Shown here: positions 62,278 through 64,000 of the stretch, piece by piece
How the letters are laid out: the number at the start of each line of letters is the position of its first letter
Position numbering within the stretch: the stretch's first letter is position 1
Assembly: GCF_018130545.1 (NCBI RefSeq)
Contig: NZ_JAFCKF010000006.1
Span: 434,001 to 498,000 of the forward strand
Direction: 5' to 3'
Length of the DNA stretch: 64,000 bases
DNA from: Bradyrhizobium tropiciagri
GTDB taxonomy: Bacteria; Pseudomonadota; Alphaproteobacteria; Rhizobiales; Xanthobacteraceae
Position numbers and translations under genes: made by a program
Notes under the pieces: model-generated
Told to the model about the DNA's origin: nothing
The model's input: the letters and a program-made list of their open reading frames with translations, nothing else
Databases searched by the model: none

Positions 62278-63822
62278 TCATTTCTTCTTGCCCGGGAAGC
62301 CGCCGAGGCCCGGCAGCATCGGCTTGCCGGAAAGCCCGGTCAGGCCCGGCACGTTCGGCAGGCCGCCGCGGAGCCCTGCGGGCAAATCCTTCGGCAGGTT
62401 CGGCAGGCCACCGGCGCCGCCCTGCATCTTCTCGGCGAGCGCCTTCATCTCTTCGGCCGAGGGCGGCTTCATGCCGCCGCCAAAGCCCATCGCCTGCGCG
62501 ATGCCGGCGAGTGGGCCGCGCTTGCCGCTTCCCATGGCCTTCATCATGTCGGCCATGTTCCGGTGCATCTTCAGCAGCTTGTTGACCTGCTCGACGCTCT
62601 GGCCGGCGCCCGCCGCGATGCGCTTCTTGCGGCTCGCCTTCAGGATGTCCGGATTTTTGCGCTCGGCCCGCGTCATCGAATCGATCACCGCGACCTGGCG
62701 CTTGATGATCTTGTCGTCGATCCCCGCTGCCGCGATCTGGTTCTTCATCTTGGAGATGCCGGGCATCATGCCCATCAGGCCGCCGATGCCGCCCATATTG
62801 GCCATCTGCTGCAGCTGCTCGCGCATGTCGTTGAGATCGAACTGACCCTTGCGCATGCGCTCGGCGGTGCGCGCGGCCTTCTCGGCGTCGATGTTGGCGG
62901 CGGCCTTCTCGACCAGCGAGACCACGTCGCCCATGCCGAGGATGCGGCCGGCGATCCGGTTCGGATGGAAATCTTCCAGCGCGTCGGTTTTTTCGCCGGT
63001 GCCGAGCAGCTTGATCGGCTTGCCGGTGACCGCACGCATCGACAGCGCGGCGCCACCACGGCCATCGCCGTCGACGCGCGTCAGCACGATGCCGGTGAGG
63101 CCGACGCGCTCGTCGAACGAGCGCGCGAGGTTGACCGCGTCCTGGCCGGTGAGGCTGTCCGCGACCAGCAGCACTTCATGCGGGTTGGCGGCGGCTTTGA
63201 TCTCGGCCGCCTCCTTCATCATGTCTTCGTCAAGCGTGGTGCGGCCGGCGGTGTCGAGGAGCACGACGTCGTAGCCGCCGAGCTTGCCGGCCTCGAGCGC
63301 GCGCCGCGCGATCTGCGGCGGCATCTGGCCGGCGACGATCGGCAGCGTCGGAATGTCGAGGTCACGGCCGAGCACCGCGAGCTGCTCCATCGCCGCCGGG
63401 CGGTAGACGTCGAGCGAGGCCATCAGCACCTTGCGCTTGTCGCGCTGGACCATGCGGCGCGCGAGCTTGGCGGTGGTGGTGGTCTTACCGGAGCCTTGCA
63501 GACCGACCATCATGATCGGCACCGGCGGCACGGAATTGATGTCGATGGTCTGGCCGTCGGAGCCGAGCGTGGCGACCAGCTCGTCATGGACGATCTTCAC
63601 CACCATCTGGCCGGGGGTCACCGACTTGACGACGGTGGCGCCGATCGCCTGCTCGCGGACCCGGTCGATGAAGCTGCGGACCACTTCGAGCGCGACGTCG
63701 GCCTCGAGCAGCGCGCGGCGCACCTCGCGCATCGCGGCATCGACGTCCTTTTCGGTCAGCGCACCGCGCCCCGTCAGACGATCGAGAATGCCACCAAGCC
63801 GTTCCGACAGATTGTCGAACAA
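62278..63822 (-). CDS. ffh: Signal recognition particle protein (Ffh)
   Basis: A 514-residue SRP GTPase that targets membrane proteins to the Sec translocon. The N-domain is followed by G1 GLQGSGKTTTTAKLA (about residues 108-122), DTAGRTTLDEDMM (G3), and the Met-rich M domain (residues about 330-430, MRKGQF...MGSGKRGP). A long Gly/Leu/Pro-rich tail after residue 440 is unusual in length. The start is TTG at 63822 with AAGGA 8 nt upstream; no ATG is available. Confidence 0.96.
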   Translation of the reverse strand: MFDNLSERLGGILDRLTGRGALTEKDVDAAMREVRRALLEADVALEVVRSFIDRVREQAIGATVVKSVTPGQMVVKIVHDELVATLGSDGQTIDINSVPPVPIMMVGLQGSGKTTTTAKLARRMVQRDKRKVLMASLDVYRPAAMEQLAVLGRDLDIPTLPIVAGQMPPQIARRALEAGKLGGYDVVLLDTAGRTTLDEDMMKEAAEIKAAANPHEVLLVADSLTGQDAVNLARSFDERVGLTGIVLTRVDGDGRGGAALSMRAVTGKPIKLLGTGEKTDALEDFHPNRIAGRILGMGDVVSLVEKAAANIDAEKAARTAERMRKGQFDLNDMREQLQQMANMGGIGGLMGMMPGISKMKNQIAAAGIDDKIIKRQVAVIDSMTRAERKNPDILKASRKKRIAAGAGQSVEQVNKLLKMHRNMADMMKAMGSGKRGPLAGIAQAMGFGGGMKPPSAEEMKALAEKMQGGAGGLPNLPKDLPAGLRGGLPNVPGLTGLSGKPMLPGLGGFPGKKK

Positions 63823-64000
63823 TGCCGTTGTCCTTCGTTGCGCCCGTGAGCGCGCGTCACTCGTTTCTGGTCATGACCCGCTTACGCGGGTGATGACCAC
63901 ATAATCCGCCTTGGCATCGGGCCAAGACGATGGTCCAAACACTTTCGCGCCCGAGGGCGCATCGCGCTGTCGGGCGTTGGCCTCTGGCCTCCAGGACCAG
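63823..64000. other. Window end, upstream of ffh
   Basis: The last 178 bases hold the probable ffh promoter region. No complete gene, repeat or RNA was recognised before the window ends. Confidence 0.4.

Overview
The window looks like chromosomal core DNA of a Bradyrhizobium-type alphaproteobacterium (Nitrobacteraceae). Supporting signs are the high GC content, a type-2-length argG product (445 aa), a MatB that reads like the Rhodopseudomonas/Bradyrhizobium malonyl-CoA synthetase, an sdhCDAB order, alphaproteobacterial regulatory motifs (an EcfG-like promoter and an Irr/ICE-like palindrome), and several dispersed intergenic inverted-repeat families typical of these genomes. No tRNA, rRNA, CRISPR array, transposase or phage gene was seen. 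Almost every stretch is occupied by a recognisable or plausible gene. Evidence is reading of the sequence only; no database search was run.

Layout. 1-8.4 kb: a Crp/Fnr regulator behind an EcfG-like promoter, a single-domain response regulator, a secreted protein of unknown function, a cell-wall amidase, PhoD phosphatase, an orphan TAXI solute-binding protein, pterin carbinolamine dehydratase and a DUF1232 protein. 8.4-16.5 kb: quinone oxidoreductase, an atypical SDR, an IalB-like protein, rlmN, a small membrane protein, a PAP2 phosphatase, argG, and a TetR gene divergent from an NTF2-like gene with two tandem operators between them. 16.5-28.3 kb: a very long Pro/Ala-rich OmpA protein, a VOC protein, an FkbM methyltransferase, a hybrid histidine kinase, feoAB with an iron-control-like palindrome, and a fused acyl-CoA synthetase/GNAT acetyltransferase. 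28.3-36.9 kb: sdhCDAB, a LysR gene divergent from a TauE/SafE exporter, a hypothetical gene, and matB divergent from an SDR.

37-50.5 kb: MFS transporter, fasciclin protein, a cytochrome b / molybdopterin oxidoreductase pair, YbfB/YjiJ-type and EamA-type transporters, leuB, asd, a UPF0114 protein, carbonic anhydrase, a CoA-ester lyase and a glycosyltransferase. 50.5-56.3 kb: leuD, a zincin, a group of small secreted His/Gly/Tyr-rich proteins, and leuC. 56.5-64 kb: the conserved ffh-rpsP-rimM ... trmD-rplS translation/secretion block on the minus strand, interrupted between rimM and trmD by a LysR/MFS/alcohol-dehydrogenase cassette.

Functional themes are leucine synthesis (leuB, leuD and leuC are separate units within 13 kb), respiration and Fe supply (sdh, feoAB), CoA-ester metabolism (matB, CoA-ester lyase, Pat-type protein, dienoyl-CoA-reductase-like SDR), and envelope proteins. 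Nothing here is a clear defence or mobile system. The best candidates for something undescribed are the His-rich secreted protein family with a shared mature N-terminus, the TetR/NTF2 double-operator unit, the OmpA protein with a roughly 360-residue Pro/Ala linker, and the interrupted ribosomal operon.
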